NCBI GenBank assembly: GCA_023426545.1
Contig: JAFAAN010000095.1
Span: 1 to 64,000 of the forward strand
Reading direction: 5' to 3'
Length of the DNA stretch: 64,000 nt
Source: Pseudomonadota bacterium
GTDB taxonomy: Bacteria > Myxococcota > Myxococcia > Myxococcales > Myxococcaceae
How positions within the stretch are numbered: position 1 is the stretch's first letter; every line of letters starts with the position of its first letter. The position numbers and the translations under genes were made by a program. Below the pieces are notes generated by a model. That model ran no database searches. It was given only the letters and a program-made list of their open reading frames with translations, and was not told the DNA's origin. This document shows, piece by piece, positions 43,713 to 53,050 of this stretch.

Positions 43713-44477
43713 ATGTTCAAGTCGGTCATCGAGCGGCAGCGAGCGGGACGTCTGGGCACGGGCGTGTGGGTGTCCATCGCCCTGCACACGGCGCTTTTCG
43801 GCGCGGTGCTCGTCATCTCCGCCAGGCCGCCGGGGCCTCCGGAGCCGCCCGAGCCGAAGGAGCTGGTGCTCCGGATGCAGCAACCGCCTCCGCGCGTGGC
43901 GAAGCAGGGCGTCCCCGCCCCCGCGCAGCCGAAGTCGGCCACCGAGCAGCGCCCGCGGCCCAAGCCACGCGACCGGGTGCCCTCGCGCGTGCCGCCGCCC
44001 ATCGTGGACACGCCGCCCAGGCCGGGGGCAGCGGTGACGCTCCCCGACCCCAGCGACTCGACGGACGAGGTGGCGACCACCGAAATCGGGCATCCGGATG
44101 GCCACCCGGATGGATATGAGGACAGCAACGTGATTGGCGTGCCGTACGTGCCCGGCCTCGGAAATAGCCAGGAGAGCACTGGCACGGACGTCCTCCCCTT
44201 CGGCTCGGGCATGACGCCGCCCCGCCTGCTCGGGAACCCGGGCATCGAATACACGCACCAGGCCATCGCTGCCCGCGTGGAGGGCACCATGATTGCCAGG
44301 TGCGTCGTCACCGTGCGCGGCGACGTGACGGACTGCCGCATCATCCGGGGCCTGCCACACATGAACGATGCGGTGCTCGAAGCGCTGCACCGCCGCCGCT
44401 ACACTCCGGTGGAATACCAGGGTCGGCCAGTGAGCGTGTCCTACGTCTTCACCCTGCGGCTCAAGCTGCCCCGATAG
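43713..44477 (+). CDS. TonB-like energy transducer
   Basis: A 254-residue protein. One membrane helix is near the N-terminus (GVWVSIALHTALFGAVLVIS), then a Pro-rich periplasm-spanning stretch with repeated PPEPPEP and RPRPKPRDR. A TonB C-terminal domain is at ~175-254 (YTHQAIAARVEGTMIARCVV; IIRGLPHMNDAVLEAL; RRRYTPVEYQGRPV). The family passes inner-membrane proton-motive energy to outer-membrane transporters. Two extra Cys in the C-terminal domain (ARCVV and DCRI) may form a disulfide. No ExbB/ExbD genes lie nearby. It is convergent with the next gene, 9 bases apart. Confidence 0.9.
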   Translation: MFKSVIERQRAGRLGTGVWVSIALHTALFGAVLVISARPPGPPEPPEPKELVLRMQQPPPRVAKQGVPAPAQPKSATEQRPRPKPRDRVPSRVPPPIVDTPPRPGAAVTLPDPSDSTDEVATTEIGHPDGHPDGYEDSNVIGVPYVPGLGNSQESTGTDVLPFGSGMTPPRLLGNPGIEYTHQAIAARVEGTMIARCVVTVRGDVTDCRIIRGLPHMNDAVLEALHRRRYTPVEYQGRPVSVSYVFTLRLKLPR

Positions 44478-44486
44478 CCGGCCCGC

Positions 44487-45599
44487 TCAGCCGCGGCGTC
44501 CCGCCGGCACCAGGATGTGGGTGAGCACATAGCGCTTGAGCCGCTGGCGGAGCTCGTCGTCCAGGGTGAGGACGACCTGGGGGTGGACGCGCGCGCCCAC
44601 CTCGAACAGCACCGCCTCCAGCAGCAGGCCCTCCTGGGTGATGTTCAGCAGTCGGTCCAGCGTGGGGTCCAGCGCATCCGTCTGGCCCTCCGCCTTCTGT
44701 CTCTCGTGGACAGCCAGCGCCGAGCCCAGGCACTCCATCTCCTCCAGGGAGGTGAACTGCTCCTCGGAGGAGCCCGTCATCTCCTCGCGGTGCGACGGCT
44801 CGCCCAGCCACAGGGCCTTGCAGTTGGCGAAGGCGAGCCACCCCGGATCGTGGTTCGGGTCGAACTGGATGGAGACGATGTCCCCATCCCACCCGGCGAA
44901 GCCCCGCGGGACGATGACGTCCCCGCGAATGACGAGCCCCAGGTGCGCGTTGGTCCGGAAGAACTGCCGGATGACGGAATAGCGCGGGCTCAGCACCAGG
45001 CACCACGCCCAGGCGTCCAGCGCTTCCTCGTAGCGCTCCAGCTTCGCCAGCGCGTTGCCCTGGAAGAACCACGCGCGGTGGTCATTCGGGTTGAGCGTGG
45101 TGGCCCGGCGGTAGTGCGTCAGCGCCGTGGCCGCGTCGTCCGCGAAGTACGCCGCATCCCCGCGGAAGACCCACGCCACATAGCAATCCGGGCACGTGTC
45201 GGTGGCACGGGCGTACAGCTTCGCCGCCTCATCGTAGCGCCGCGCCTGGAAGTGGGGCTCCGCCTCATCGAGCAGCGCCTTCACCTCGGCGTCGACCGGC
45301 CACTCGCGGATGACGCGCCGGCCGGCCTCCTCCACCACCCGCGGCGCCTCCACGACGGGCACGCGCTGTGGCCAGAGCTGGTCCCCCCACCCTCCCGGCG
45401 GGGAGTCCTTCCCCTCGACGCGGTAGTGCACCGTCGAAGCCTCCAGCCGCGCCACGACTTCGGAGGGCGACAGGTACCTCGGAATCTCTCGCTCGGTGAC
45501 GGACGTCGCGGCGGCTTCAGAAGCCGCAGGTGCGGGCCTGGGCGTGGACGCGCAACCGACGACGAAGGCACAGCCGACAAGGATGAGGGTGTGTCGCAC
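44487..45599 (-). CDS. TPR-repeat lipoprotein
   Basis: A 370-residue predicted lipoprotein (lipobox VVGC near residue 15). After an Ala/Thr-rich linker come about three TPR units: AEPHFQARRYDEAAKLYARA, GDAAYFADDAATALTHYRRA and GNALAKLERYEEALDAWAWC. The last ~150 residues form an unrelated, partly helical domain (FDPNHDPGWLAFANCKALWL; LDDELRQRLKRYVLTHIL) that I do not recognise. TPRs suggest a protein-protein scaffold at the envelope. GTG start with AAGGGG upstream. Confidence 0.75.
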   Translation of the reverse strand: MRHTLILVGCAFVVGCASTPRPAPAASEAAATSVTEREIPRYLSPSEVVARLEASTVHYRVEGKDSPPGGWGDQLWPQRVPVVEAPRVVEEAGRRVIREWPVDAEVKALLDEAEPHFQARRYDEAAKLYARATDTCPDCYVAWVFRGDAAYFADDAATALTHYRRATTLNPNDHRAWFFQGNALAKLERYEEALDAWAWCLVLSPRYSVIRQFFRTNAHLGLVIRGDVIVPRGFAGWDGDIVSIQFDPNHDPGWLAFANCKALWLGEPSHREEMTGSSEEQFTSLEEMECLGSALAVHERQKAEGQTDALDPTLDRLLNITQEGLLLEAVLFEVGARVHPQVVLTLDDELRQRLKRYVLTHILVPAGRRG

Positions 45600-45874
45600 G
45601 CGCAGGAGCCCCTTCCGTGGGTGGAGTGGCCCAGTCTACGCCCGCGATGCCCCCAGGCCGGAGCGCGGACTCACTTCAGCCCGCCCCAACCCCCACGCCG
45701 CGCGAGATAGCCCTCACCCGGCAAACATCGAGCGGCAGGCACCGCGCACGGCCCGGGCCCTCAGGCGCCCAGCCGGTGCGCCCAGAAGCGCCCCAGCCGC
45801 AACACATCCAGCCGCGCCTGGGGCCCCTCCATCTTCCGCATGGGTGAGGAGCAGCGTGGCCAGCCCGTGGAAGT
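45600..45874. other. gap with a possible small coding relic
   Basis: Read leftward around 45770-45870 there are fragments (FHGLATLLLTHA, then in another frame GPQARLDVLRLGRFWAHRLG) that look like a frameshifted protein tail. They are too short to assign. No other signal was seen. Confidence 0.25.
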
Positions 45875-47440
45875 TCATTGAATGAGGTGCTCCACGAAGG
45901 TGCAGAGGCGCTCGCGCTCGAAGGGCTTCTCCAGCAGCCCGCGCGTGCGGCGGCCCACGAACTCACGCGCCTGCGCGGTGAACGCGCCGCCCGTCATCAG
46001 CCCGGTGCGCAGCGCCAGCTCCGGGGCCAGGCGCTCCAGCTCCATCACGAAGTCCAGCCCGCTCATGCCCGGCATCATCACGTCACACAGGATGGCGTCG
46101 AACCGCTCCCCCATGGAGAGGAGGCGCAGGGCCTCGCGCGCGTCCTGGACGACGTGAATCTCATACACGTCGCGCACCAGCCGGCTCACCGAGTTCCCCA
46201 CGGACGGCTCATCGTCAATGAGCAGCAGCCGGCGGCGCACGCGGACTGGAGTCGGCTCGGAGACGAGCGCCGCCGCCACGCCCTCCATCCGCCCCGCGGT
46301 CTGCGCGGGCAGCACGATGCGGAAGGTGCTGCCCCAGCCTGGCGCGCTGGAGACCTCGATGCGACCGCCCATGGCCTGCACCAGCGTGAGACAGATGGAC
46401 AAGCCCAGCCCCGTGCCCTCGCCCACCGGGCGCGTGGAGAAGAACGGATCGAAGATGCGGCGCTGGACGTCCGGCGCCATGCCGTGCCCGTTGTCGGAGA
46501 CCTCCAGCTCCACGTGGCGGGGGCTGCTCGCGCGCAGAGTCACGCGCACGCGGTTCTCCTCCGGCATCCGGTCCGGCAGGGCCTGGAGCGCATTCAAGAG
46601 CAGGTTCACGACAATCTGGCTCAGGCGCGCCTCGTTGCCATGCACGGGCAGCACCGGCTCCAGCGTGCACGTCAGCCGGGCGCGCAGCGCGATTTGATTG
46701 CGAAGGAGGCGGAGCGCGCCGTCCACCACATGCACCAGGTCCACCGGCCCATGGAGTTCCTCATCCGCGCGGGAAAAGGTGCGCAGGTCCCGGACAATCG
46801 CGCTGACACGGCCCGCGCCCTCCTGCGCCTCGGCGACGACTTCGCGCAGCTCCAGGAGCTGTTCGGGTGGCAGCTCCTGCTGCGACAGCAGCTCGCGCAT
46901 GTACGAGAGGTTCGAGCTGACGTAGGACAAGGGGTTGTTGATTTCGTGCGCCACGCCAGCGGCGAGCGTGCCAATCGACGCCATCCGGTCCGCGAGCACC
47001 CACTGCGACTCCAGCCTCGCGCGGTCCGTCATGTCCGGAGTGAGCGGCGTGGGCACTCCCTCGCCGGAACGCTTCGCCTCCAGGCGCCTGCGGAGCCCCA
47101 CGAGCCGGACGCCCCAGTGCAGCCCTGGCGCGGGCAGGCACTCGTCCGCGCCCTCGGCGGCAAGGGCCTCCGCCTCCACCGAGGCCCGCGTGGTGAGCAC
47201 GACCAGGTGCGTGCGAGCCACCACCCGGCGCGCGTGGACCCGGCGACAGCTCGCGAGAATCCCGGAGAGGGGGCCCCCCTCGTCCCACAGGACGATGAGC
47301 CCTTCGTAGATGACATCGGGCAAGGTGCCCGCCAGGGGCACGTGTAGAATCTGGCAGTTCCGGCCAGCGTCGGAGCCGAGAATCCCTTGCTCGACCTCCT
47401 CCGACACTTCGGGAGGCAATGCCACCAGCGTTGCAAACAC
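45875..47440 (-). CDS. hybrid sensor histidine kinase with C-terminal receiver
   Basis: A 521-residue soluble protein. Residues ~1-125 look like a degenerate receiver-like module (IVLWDEGGPLSGI; VVLTTRASVEAEALAAEGAD). HisKA follows with the phospho-acceptor His in GVAHEINNPLSYVSSNLSY, then an HATPase domain (VVNLLLNALQALPDRM; DNGHGMAPDVQRRIFDPFF; GTGLGLSICLTLVQAMGG). The C-terminal receiver has LLIDDEPSVGN, AILCDVMMPGMSG with the Asp, and LLEKPF. No membrane helices, so input is cytoplasmic. I chose GTG 47440 because GGAGG lies 9 bases before it; the longer frame to 47557 overlaps the upstream gene's end. Confidence 0.88.
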   Translation of the reverse strand: MFATLVALPPEVSEEVEQGILGSDAGRNCQILHVPLAGTLPDVIYEGLIVLWDEGGPLSGILASCRRVHARRVVARTHLVVLTTRASVEAEALAAEGADECLPAPGLHWGVRLVGLRRRLEAKRSGEGVPTPLTPDMTDRARLESQWVLADRMASIGTLAAGVAHEINNPLSYVSSNLSYMRELLSQQELPPEQLLELREVVAEAQEGAGRVSAIVRDLRTFSRADEELHGPVDLVHVVDGALRLLRNQIALRARLTCTLEPVLPVHGNEARLSQIVVNLLLNALQALPDRMPEENRVRVTLRASSPRHVELEVSDNGHGMAPDVQRRIFDPFFSTRPVGEGTGLGLSICLTLVQAMGGRIEVSSAPGWGSTFRIVLPAQTAGRMEGVAAALVSEPTPVRVRRRLLLIDDEPSVGNSVSRLVRDVYEIHVVQDAREALRLLSMGERFDAILCDVMMPGMSGLDFVMELERLAPELALRTGLMTGGAFTAQAREFVGRRTRGLLEKPFERERLCTFVEHLIQ

Positions 47441-47528
47441 GGCGTCAATCCTCCGGCCCCATGAGCCCCGGGTTCCGCGCGCATGAGCCGGAGCCACGCG
47501 CCCATTGCAGCGTCCGGGCGGGCCCCGG

Positions 47529-48521
47529 TCAACGGCGTCGCGTCTCCGACATTCCATTGCCCTTCCGCCCGGTGGTTCCGCCGACCCGCCGGGTCGACGC
47601 CGCCACCACGCCGGGCCCTACCTCACACGCCGGCAACAACGGGCAGCGGCCACAGTTCTCCGGCACCGGCTGCGCGGGGCACACCCCACTCATTCCGTAG
47701 TGGCAGAGCGCGAAGTCGTAACGGACGGGGTCGGCCGCGTCCAAGGCCCGCAGGGCGGCCGTCACCTCCTCCGCCGTGCGCCACGTCAGGTCGCTGCGGT
47801 GGGTCAGCCCCAGGTACCGGGAGATTCGGCCAATGTGTGTGTCCAAAGGAATCAGGAGCGCGGCGGGGGCCACGCGCGTCCAGATGCCGAAGTCCACCGT
47901 ATCGGGGCCGCGCACCATCCACCGGAGGAAGAGGTTGAGGCGCTTGGCCGCCCCTCCGCCCAGCGGAGAAGGGAGCAGGTGGTGCAGCCCCCGCTCCGGC
48001 CCCAGGGCCACGCGCAGGGCGTCCATGGGCACAGCGCGCAGCCCCGTCGTGAAGTGGTCGAGAGCCCCGTGCAGCGTCCCGCGCGACTGGAGCCCTTGGA
48101 CGAACAGCGCCTCCAGGCTGCCCTGCTCCCGCAGCACGCGGCCCATGCCCATCAAGAGCACGGCCACGTCCGTGCCCACGTTGAAGCGATACACGAAGCC
48201 CGTGAGCAGCTTCCGCGCGCCGCGGACATCGAGCGTCCGAACGAAGGCGGCGGGAGAGTCCCCCATCCGCTGGAGCAGCGCGTCCACCTTGGGACGGAAC
48301 AGGTCCGCGCGGCCGTACGCCAGCCCGGCCGCCAGGAGCGCGCTGACCTCGATGTCTCGTGGGTCCGTGTAGCGATGCGGGAACTCCACCGGATCGAAGG
48401 CGATGCGCGCCCGGGCATCGGTGGACGTCAGGACGGCTTCCAACCTCGGGCGCAGGTGCTCGGCCGCCTGGGGCGAAAGTCCAGCGCCAGCAGGCACGCG
48501 CCTCTTGGACCGCGGTGTCAC
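47529..48521 (-). CDS. TIGR02757 (DUF2400) family protein
   Basis: A 330-residue protein of the TIGR02757 family, distantly related to HhH-GPD DNA glycosylases. Typical blocks are RDIEVSALLAAGLAYGRAD, GFVYRFN and KRLNLFLRWMVRGPD, then PLDTHIGRISRYLGLT and a C-terminal Cys cluster (CPAQPVPENCGRCPLLPAC) that could bind an iron-sulfur cluster. Function is unproven; a base-excision or nucleic-acid role is inferred from the fold. GTG 48521 is preceded by GGGGAG; an upstream in-frame start lacks a ribosome site. Confidence 0.87.
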   Translation of the reverse strand: MTPRSKRRVPAGAGLSPQAAEHLRPRLEAVLTSTDARARIAFDPVEFPHRYTDPRDIEVSALLAAGLAYGRADLFRPKVDALLQRMGDSPAAFVRTLDVRGARKLLTGFVYRFNVGTDVAVLLMGMGRVLREQGSLEALFVQGLQSRGTLHGALDHFTTGLRAVPMDALRVALGPERGLHHLLPSPLGGGAAKRLNLFLRWMVRGPDTVDFGIWTRVAPAALLIPLDTHIGRISRYLGLTHRSDLTWRTAEEVTAALRALDAADPVRYDFALCHYGMSGVCPAQPVPENCGRCPLLPACEVGPGVVAASTRRVGGTTGRKGNGMSETRRR

Positions 48522-48656
48522 GTCAGGAGCTCCCCAATGGACCTGGAACGGCGGGCCGCCCGCCCGTCTTCCCGACTCTCGCGGGTGGGCGGGCGGCACG
48601 CAACGTCGGACGTGCCAGGGAGGAGGGCACGCCCTATCCCCGCATGGGGCGCGGGC

Positions 48657-49694
48657 TCAAGGACCGTCGAGCACGGCCAGCATGCGGGGGAGCACGTCGA
48701 AGAAGGCGTAGTTCCAGCAGCTGAAGTTGTGCCCACCATCACATCCGAACGGCTTCTGGCCCGGCGCGGGGCGGCCATACATTTCGTAGTGGTGCGGCAC
48801 CCCCGCGGCATTGAGGGCATGGTGGAACCGGTCCGTGGCCGCGCCCGGGACCCGTTCGAGGACGTCGCCATCCCAAATCCCCGAGCCCGCGTACAGCGCA
48901 ACCGCCACGCCCCGCAGGTTCGCCGCGCGCGGAATCGGGTTGTTGATGTTCCAGGCCTGGTCGAAGGGCCAGAAGGGCGAGCCGAACGCCCCATCCGGGT
49001 TCTGGAGCCACCGGGTTGATTCCTCGGTGACGGTGGCGCGGATGGCGGCGTCACCCAGGTCCAGCGCGCCCGAGAAGCTGGCCGCGTACGCGAACAGGTC
49101 GGGGCGGCGGGCAGCGTAGCTGATGGCGCCGAAGCCCCCCATGGACAGCCCCGCGATGGCGCGCCCCTGCTTGTACGCCAGCGTGCGGAGGTTCTGATCC
49201 ACCCACGGAATGAGCTGGTTGAGGTGGAACTCCTCCCACGCCTGATTCACGCCGCGCGGGAAAACCCAGTTCGTGTACCAACCGACCTTGCCCCCGTCGG
49301 GCATGATGGTGATAACGGGCTTGTTCTCGGTAATCGCATACGCCGCGCCGAACTCCACCCACTGGGCGGAGTTCGCGCCACCGCCGCCGTGCAGCAGATA
49401 GACGACCGGGTAACGCACTCCCGGAGACCTGTCATAGCCAGTCGGGAGCAGCACACGCACATGGTGGCGCGGGTCATAGACGGCGTGGGGCGCAATCAGT
49501 GGCGTGGAGATCTCCACGTCGATGAGCCGGTCCGTGATGGGCCGTACCGCATGGACCGTGATGCCATGTCCGGACGAGAAGCCTGGAGCGAGCGAGGCCT
49601 CCGAAGCCCTCGCGATGTCTGGCGCGCCGAAGAGCACCGCAACGAACAAAGCCCACGCAGGGGCAAACACTTCCTTGGACAACAAGCTGCGCAT
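48657..49694 (-). CDS. secreted esterase of the antigen-85/feruloyl-esterase type
   Basis: A 345-residue exported hydrolase with a signal peptide (FAPAWALFVAVLFGAPDIARA). The alpha/beta-hydrolase core shows VVYLLHGGGG (oxyanion), nucleophile GLSMGGFGA, an Asp in GSGIWDGD and the terminal His in DGGHNFSCWNYAF. The family hydrolyses or transfers esters on cell-wall or plant polymers. ATG 49694 is preceded by GAGG at good spacing. Downstream and upstream neighbours are unrelated. Substrate unknown. Confidence 0.88.
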   Translation of the reverse strand: MRSLLSKEVFAPAWALFVAVLFGAPDIARASEASLAPGFSSGHGITVHAVRPITDRLIDVEISTPLIAPHAVYDPRHHVRVLLPTGYDRSPGVRYPVVYLLHGGGGANSAQWVEFGAAYAITENKPVITIMPDGGKVGWYTNWVFPRGVNQAWEEFHLNQLIPWVDQNLRTLAYKQGRAIAGLSMGGFGAISYAARRPDLFAYAASFSGALDLGDAAIRATVTEESTRWLQNPDGAFGSPFWPFDQAWNINNPIPRAANLRGVAVALYAGSGIWDGDVLERVPGAATDRFHHALNAAGVPHHYEMYGRPAPGQKPFGCDGGHNFSCWNYAFFDVLPRMLAVLDGP

Positions 49695-49948
49695 CCGTGA
49701 CCTCGGGAGAGTGACTGGAAAGACAACGGGCCCTGCATTCGCCAATGGCAGGCGGAACGCTAGGGGCCTCCAGCGGATAGGACAATGCTGTTGACGACGC
49801 GCACGGCCGCCGCCCGTGTCCTTGCCATTGCTGTTGTGTCTTTGCTGTCCCGAACGGACGCCAGCTGTCCAGTAGTGCGCGAAGGAACGCGCACGCCCCC
49901 CGGGGTGGCGGAAACACAGTGGCGTCCCCGCCATCCCCAAGGCAGGTG

Positions 49949-51976
49949 CTACGGCTCCACGGCGAAGATGAGGTCGTCGTGGTCGTTGTAGCTCGACTCG
50001 TAGCAAGCCGCGGGGCTGCCACGGAGCCGGAAGACGGCTCGCACCGCCTGGGCGGTGGCGCCCTCCGGCAGCGTGTACGTGGCGGACAGCGTGTTGCTGC
50101 CCTTGGACGTCGGCGACAACGTCGTGATGTACTGCCAGACAGGGGCGTTGGCGTTCGCCGCGAAGAACAGGTCGAGCTTGTCGTTGAGTACGTTGTAGAC
50201 CCAGACCGTCGCGTCGATCCGCACCGCCTTGCCCACCGCGAGGTTCGTCCCATCCAGCGTGGACACCTTGATGTGCTCGTTCGACTCGTCCCGGAGGTAG
50301 GTGCCCGACAGGCCATCCGAGCAGGAGTTGTTGATGGTGTTCGGCGCGTTCATCTCCGGCCCCATGCCGCCGCGCCCGTTGAGCAGCGAACCCGAGTCAC
50401 ATTCATGGGAGTGCGAGAAGCACCGCGGCGCCTTGAGCACCGGGTCGAAGCCCGCCACGCTGGCGGCGTTGCTCACCGTCACGGAGACGCCGATGCTGGT
50501 GGCGGACAGTCCCACGCCGTCATGGGCCCGGGCCGCCAAGGTATGACTGCCATTGGAGGCCGCGGCCGTATCCCAGACAAACGCATAGGGCGGCGTATTG
50601 ACCGTCGCCCGCACCACGCCATCCACGAGGAACTCCACCCGGCTCACACCCGAGGCGTCCGAGGCCGAGGCCGTAACGGTCGTCACCCCTGACACCGCGC
50701 TGCCCGCGGCCGGCGAGGTGATGGCAACCTCGGGCGGGGTCTCGTCATCCACGTTCACGAAGCCCTTGGCCAGCTCTGCCATGTACGTGGAGGCGACCTT
50801 CGCGAACTTGAGCGCGTGGTCCGCATCATTGCCGCTGTTGAACAACGTGTCGTTGACGGTGTGGATGTACGGGTTGGACATGTTCAGCGGCGCCTCGAAG
50901 GGCATGGAAGCCGCGAAGCCCTCGGTCGTCCACGACGCGTGGTCCGAGCAGCCGTAGCCACACGACGTGGTGGTCCATGAGACGTCATCCAGGTAGGTGT
51001 CGATGAGGTTGGTGATGAACGTGTTCTGCGCCGCATTGGTGCGGTCGGTCACCATGGCCACGTCATGCATCTGCGAGCCCTTGAAGTTCGTCATATCGAG
51101 CTGGAGCACGCCCACCACGTCGACGCCATCCGTGCGGTACTTGCTGGCGATCGCCGACGAGCCGCGCAGGCCCACCTCCTCGGCGGCGTAGGCCATGAAC
51201 TTCACGGTGCGCGCCGGGCGGTATCCCTGGAGCATGGCCACGCGAATCACCTCGGTGAGGGTGGCGATGCCCGACGCATCGTCATCCGCGCCCGGGGCGG
51301 TGCTGCCCGAGCTGGTGGAGTCCAGATGCCCGCCGAGCACGACGACCTCTTCCGGCATCGAGGCGCCCGTGAGGGTCATGATGACGGAAGGCTGTGCCCA
51401 CGTGGGATGGATGAAGTGCTCGACGGTGACGTCGGTGCGGCCCTCGGGAATCAATGACTCCCAATGCGCCTTCAGCCAGTTGGCCGCGGCCACACCCGTC
51501 GTCGACGTGTAATAGCGCGTCGTATAGCTGGACAGGTGGCTGATGGTGCTGCGGATGTGGCTCTTCTGGAGCCCCGCCAGCAGGGTGTTGACGGTCAGCG
51601 CGTTGTCGATGCTGTACGTGACGGCGGTGGCGTTGACAGCCTTCTCGGTGGTAGACACGTCCAGCGCCGCGAGCGCCGCTGCCTCGGTGTCGTGATAGAG
51701 GAAACCACCGCAGCGGTTCATCTTCTCATGCATCATCCGAGAGACGAGGTTGAGCTGGGACTCGCGCACGCGCAGCGCGGTGACCTCGTCTTTCTGACCG
51801 GTCAGGGTCGCGGCCTCATGGCCCGCGCCCTTCAAGGCGGCGTTGACGTGCTCGAGGGCATCCGAGCCGATGGTGATCCACACCTCGCGGTCCGGTGCCT
51901 TCGCGGGCCTGGCCTTCGCGAATGCCGAGACACTACAGAGCACCAGGAGGACTGAAACCAGGCGCTTCATGTTCAT
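49949..51976 (-). CDS. secreted M28 family zinc aminopeptidase with Ig-like and C-terminal domains
   Basis: A 675-residue exported enzyme. Signal peptide (KRLVSVLLVLCSVSAFA), prodomain ~25-110, then an M28 peptidase with zinc ligands His and Asp in LGGHLDS and PGADDDASG, Glu pair in AYAAEEVG, Asp in LQLDMTN and His in YIHTVNDT. It resembles Vibrio leucine aminopeptidase. After it come a bacterial Ig-like domain (PPEVAITSPAAGSAVSGVTT) and a C-terminal beta-sandwich with Cys residues. It should digest peptides outside the cell. ATG 51976 has GGAGAA before it. Confidence 0.92.
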   Translation of the reverse strand: MNMKRLVSVLLVLCSVSAFAKARPAKAPDREVWITIGSDALEHVNAALKGAGHEAATLTGQKDEVTALRVRESQLNLVSRMMHEKMNRCGGFLYHDTEAAALAALDVSTTEKAVNATAVTYSIDNALTVNTLLAGLQKSHIRSTISHLSSYTTRYYTSTTGVAAANWLKAHWESLIPEGRTDVTVEHFIHPTWAQPSVIMTLTGASMPEEVVVLGGHLDSTSSGSTAPGADDDASGIATLTEVIRVAMLQGYRPARTVKFMAYAAEEVGLRGSSAIASKYRTDGVDVVGVLQLDMTNFKGSQMHDVAMVTDRTNAAQNTFITNLIDTYLDDVSWTTTSCGYGCSDHASWTTEGFAASMPFEAPLNMSNPYIHTVNDTLFNSGNDADHALKFAKVASTYMAELAKGFVNVDDETPPEVAITSPAAGSAVSGVTTVTASASDASGVSRVEFLVDGVVRATVNTPPYAFVWDTAAASNGSHTLAARAHDGVGLSATSIGVSVTVSNAASVAGFDPVLKAPRCFSHSHECDSGSLLNGRGGMGPEMNAPNTINNSCSDGLSGTYLRDESNEHIKVSTLDGTNLAVGKAVRIDATVWVYNVLNDKLDLFFAANANAPVWQYITTLSPTSKGSNTLSATYTLPEGATAQAVRAVFRLRGSPAACYESSYNDHDDLIFAVEP

Positions 51977-52028
51977 GCGTTTCTCCACTGCCATGTGGGC
52001 AAGTTGCGGCTGAGACGGAAGAGACAGG

Positions 52029-52076
52029 ATTCCCTGCCTTTGCCGGCAATCTACACTCTCGGCAAAAGCAGGGAAT
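52029..52076. repeat. 17-bp inverted repeat (large hairpin)
   Basis: The left arm at 52029-52045 and right arm at 52060-52076 pair with one mismatch around a 14-base loop, followed by TTTTG on the plus strand. It lies between the moaB-like stop and the M28 start, both leftward genes, so it does not sit where a plus-strand terminator would be needed. It could be a leader structure of the M28 mRNA, a terminator for an unseen rightward transcript, or a small palindromic element. Confidence 0.6.
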
Positions 52077-52148
52077 TTTGCTCAGTCCGCAACAACGGCT
52101 CTGCCCGCGTTTCTCATGGCGTGAGACAAACGCGGAACAACACCTGCG

Positions 52149-53021
52149 CTAGCGAGACAGCTCGCGCACGGCGTGGCCCAGCTCAGGGAGGATGAGCGCA
52201 TCGAGCGCGAGCCGCACCGCCTTGGGCGAGCCGGGCAGCGCGAAGAGAATCATCCCCTGATAGGTACCGGCGGTCGCGCGCGACATCATCGCAGCGCTTC
52301 CCACCTGCCGGTACGACAGCATGCGGAAGAGTTCACCGAAGCCGGGAAGCTCCTTCTCGAACAGCGGGCGCAGCGTCTCTACCGTGCAGTCCCTCCGGCC
52401 AATGCCGGTGCCTCCGGTGAACAGTACGGCCCTGGCCCCCGCCTCCCGCGCGGCCTCCAGCGCGCCGCGAATCGCTTCCGGTTCGTCCTTGACCATCACG
52501 GAGCCAGCGATGTTGTGTCCCGCGGCCTCCAGTCCGTCCCGCAGCACCTGACCGCTCTCGTCGCGCGCCGTGTCCCGGCTGTCCGAACAGGTCACCACGA
52601 AGGCACTGACGTGAACCGGCGCCCGCGCCTTGTGCTCCGCCACCGGCCCCCCCTCATGGGGCGAGTGGTGGTGATGCGCATGGCCGTGGTGATGGTCGTG
52701 TTCGTGGCTGTGGTGATGGTCGTGCCTGTGAGCATGGCCGTGGTGAGGGTCATGCCCGTGCTCATGGCTATGAGCATGGTCGTGCTCATGCCCATGGGCG
52801 TGGCCGCGCTCGTGACCGTGGTGATGGTCATGGCAGTGAGCATGGTCGTGCCCGTGCTCATGCCCATGAGCATGGTCGTGGTGATGGTGCTCATGGCGGC
52901 GAGCGTGCTCGTGCCCAGGCCCGTGCGGATGAGCGTGCCCGCTGGCGTCATCCGGGTGATGGTGGTCATGGGCGTGGTGATGCCCATGGTCGTGTTCGTG
53001 GTCGTGTCCGTCGTGTGCCAT
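52149..53021 (-). CDS. MoaB/MogA-like molybdopterin adenylyltransferase with a histidine-rich N-terminus
   Basis: A 290-residue protein. Residues 1-~122 are about half His, interspersed with Asp, Glu, Gly and Ala. The remaining ~165 residues are a complete MoaB/MogA domain: VTCSDSRDTARDESG, FTGGTGIGRRDCTVETLRPL, PGFGELFRMLSYRQVGSAAM and FALPGSPKAVRLALD. The GGTG and RD residues of the active site are kept. The family adenylates molybdopterin before metal insertion. The His tail would bind Ni, Zn, Co or Cu and is foreign to normal MoaB. It is 29 bases downstream of a Rieske protein gene, probably the same operon. Confidence 0.9.
   Translation of the reverse strand: MAHDGHDHEHDHGHHHAHDHHHPDDASGHAHPHGPGHEHARRHEHHHHDHAHGHEHGHDHAHCHDHHHGHERGHAHGHEHDHAHSHEHGHDPHHGHAHRHDHHHSHEHDHHHGHAHHHHSPHEGGPVAEHKARAPVHVSAFVVTCSDSRDTARDESGQVLRDGLEAAGHNIAGSVMVKDEPEAIRGALEAAREAGARAVLFTGGTGIGRRDCTVETLRPLFEKELPGFGELFRMLSYRQVGSAAMMSRATAGTYQGMILFALPGSPKAVRLALDALILPELGHAVRELSR
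52650..53018 (-). repeat. low-complexity tract encoding the His-rich tail
   Basis: Short CAT/CAC-based units (on the minus strand CATGACCAC, CATGGGCAT, CACGACCAT) are repeated irregularly over ~370 bases. Such tracts can expand or contract by slippage, so tail length may vary between strains. Confidence 0.7.
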
Positions 53022-53050
53022 GGCAGGTACTCCGAGGTACGAGGGTTCCT

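Noticed and set aside
45878..49019. Plus-strand open frames at 45878-47347 and 47505-49019
   Set aside because: They are antisense to the hybrid kinase, the TIGR02757 gene and the esterase; no domain.
52650..53018. Regular CAT-rich repeats as a CRISPR array
   Set aside because: Units are short, variable and in frame as codons for His/Asp/Gly; there are no unique spacers.
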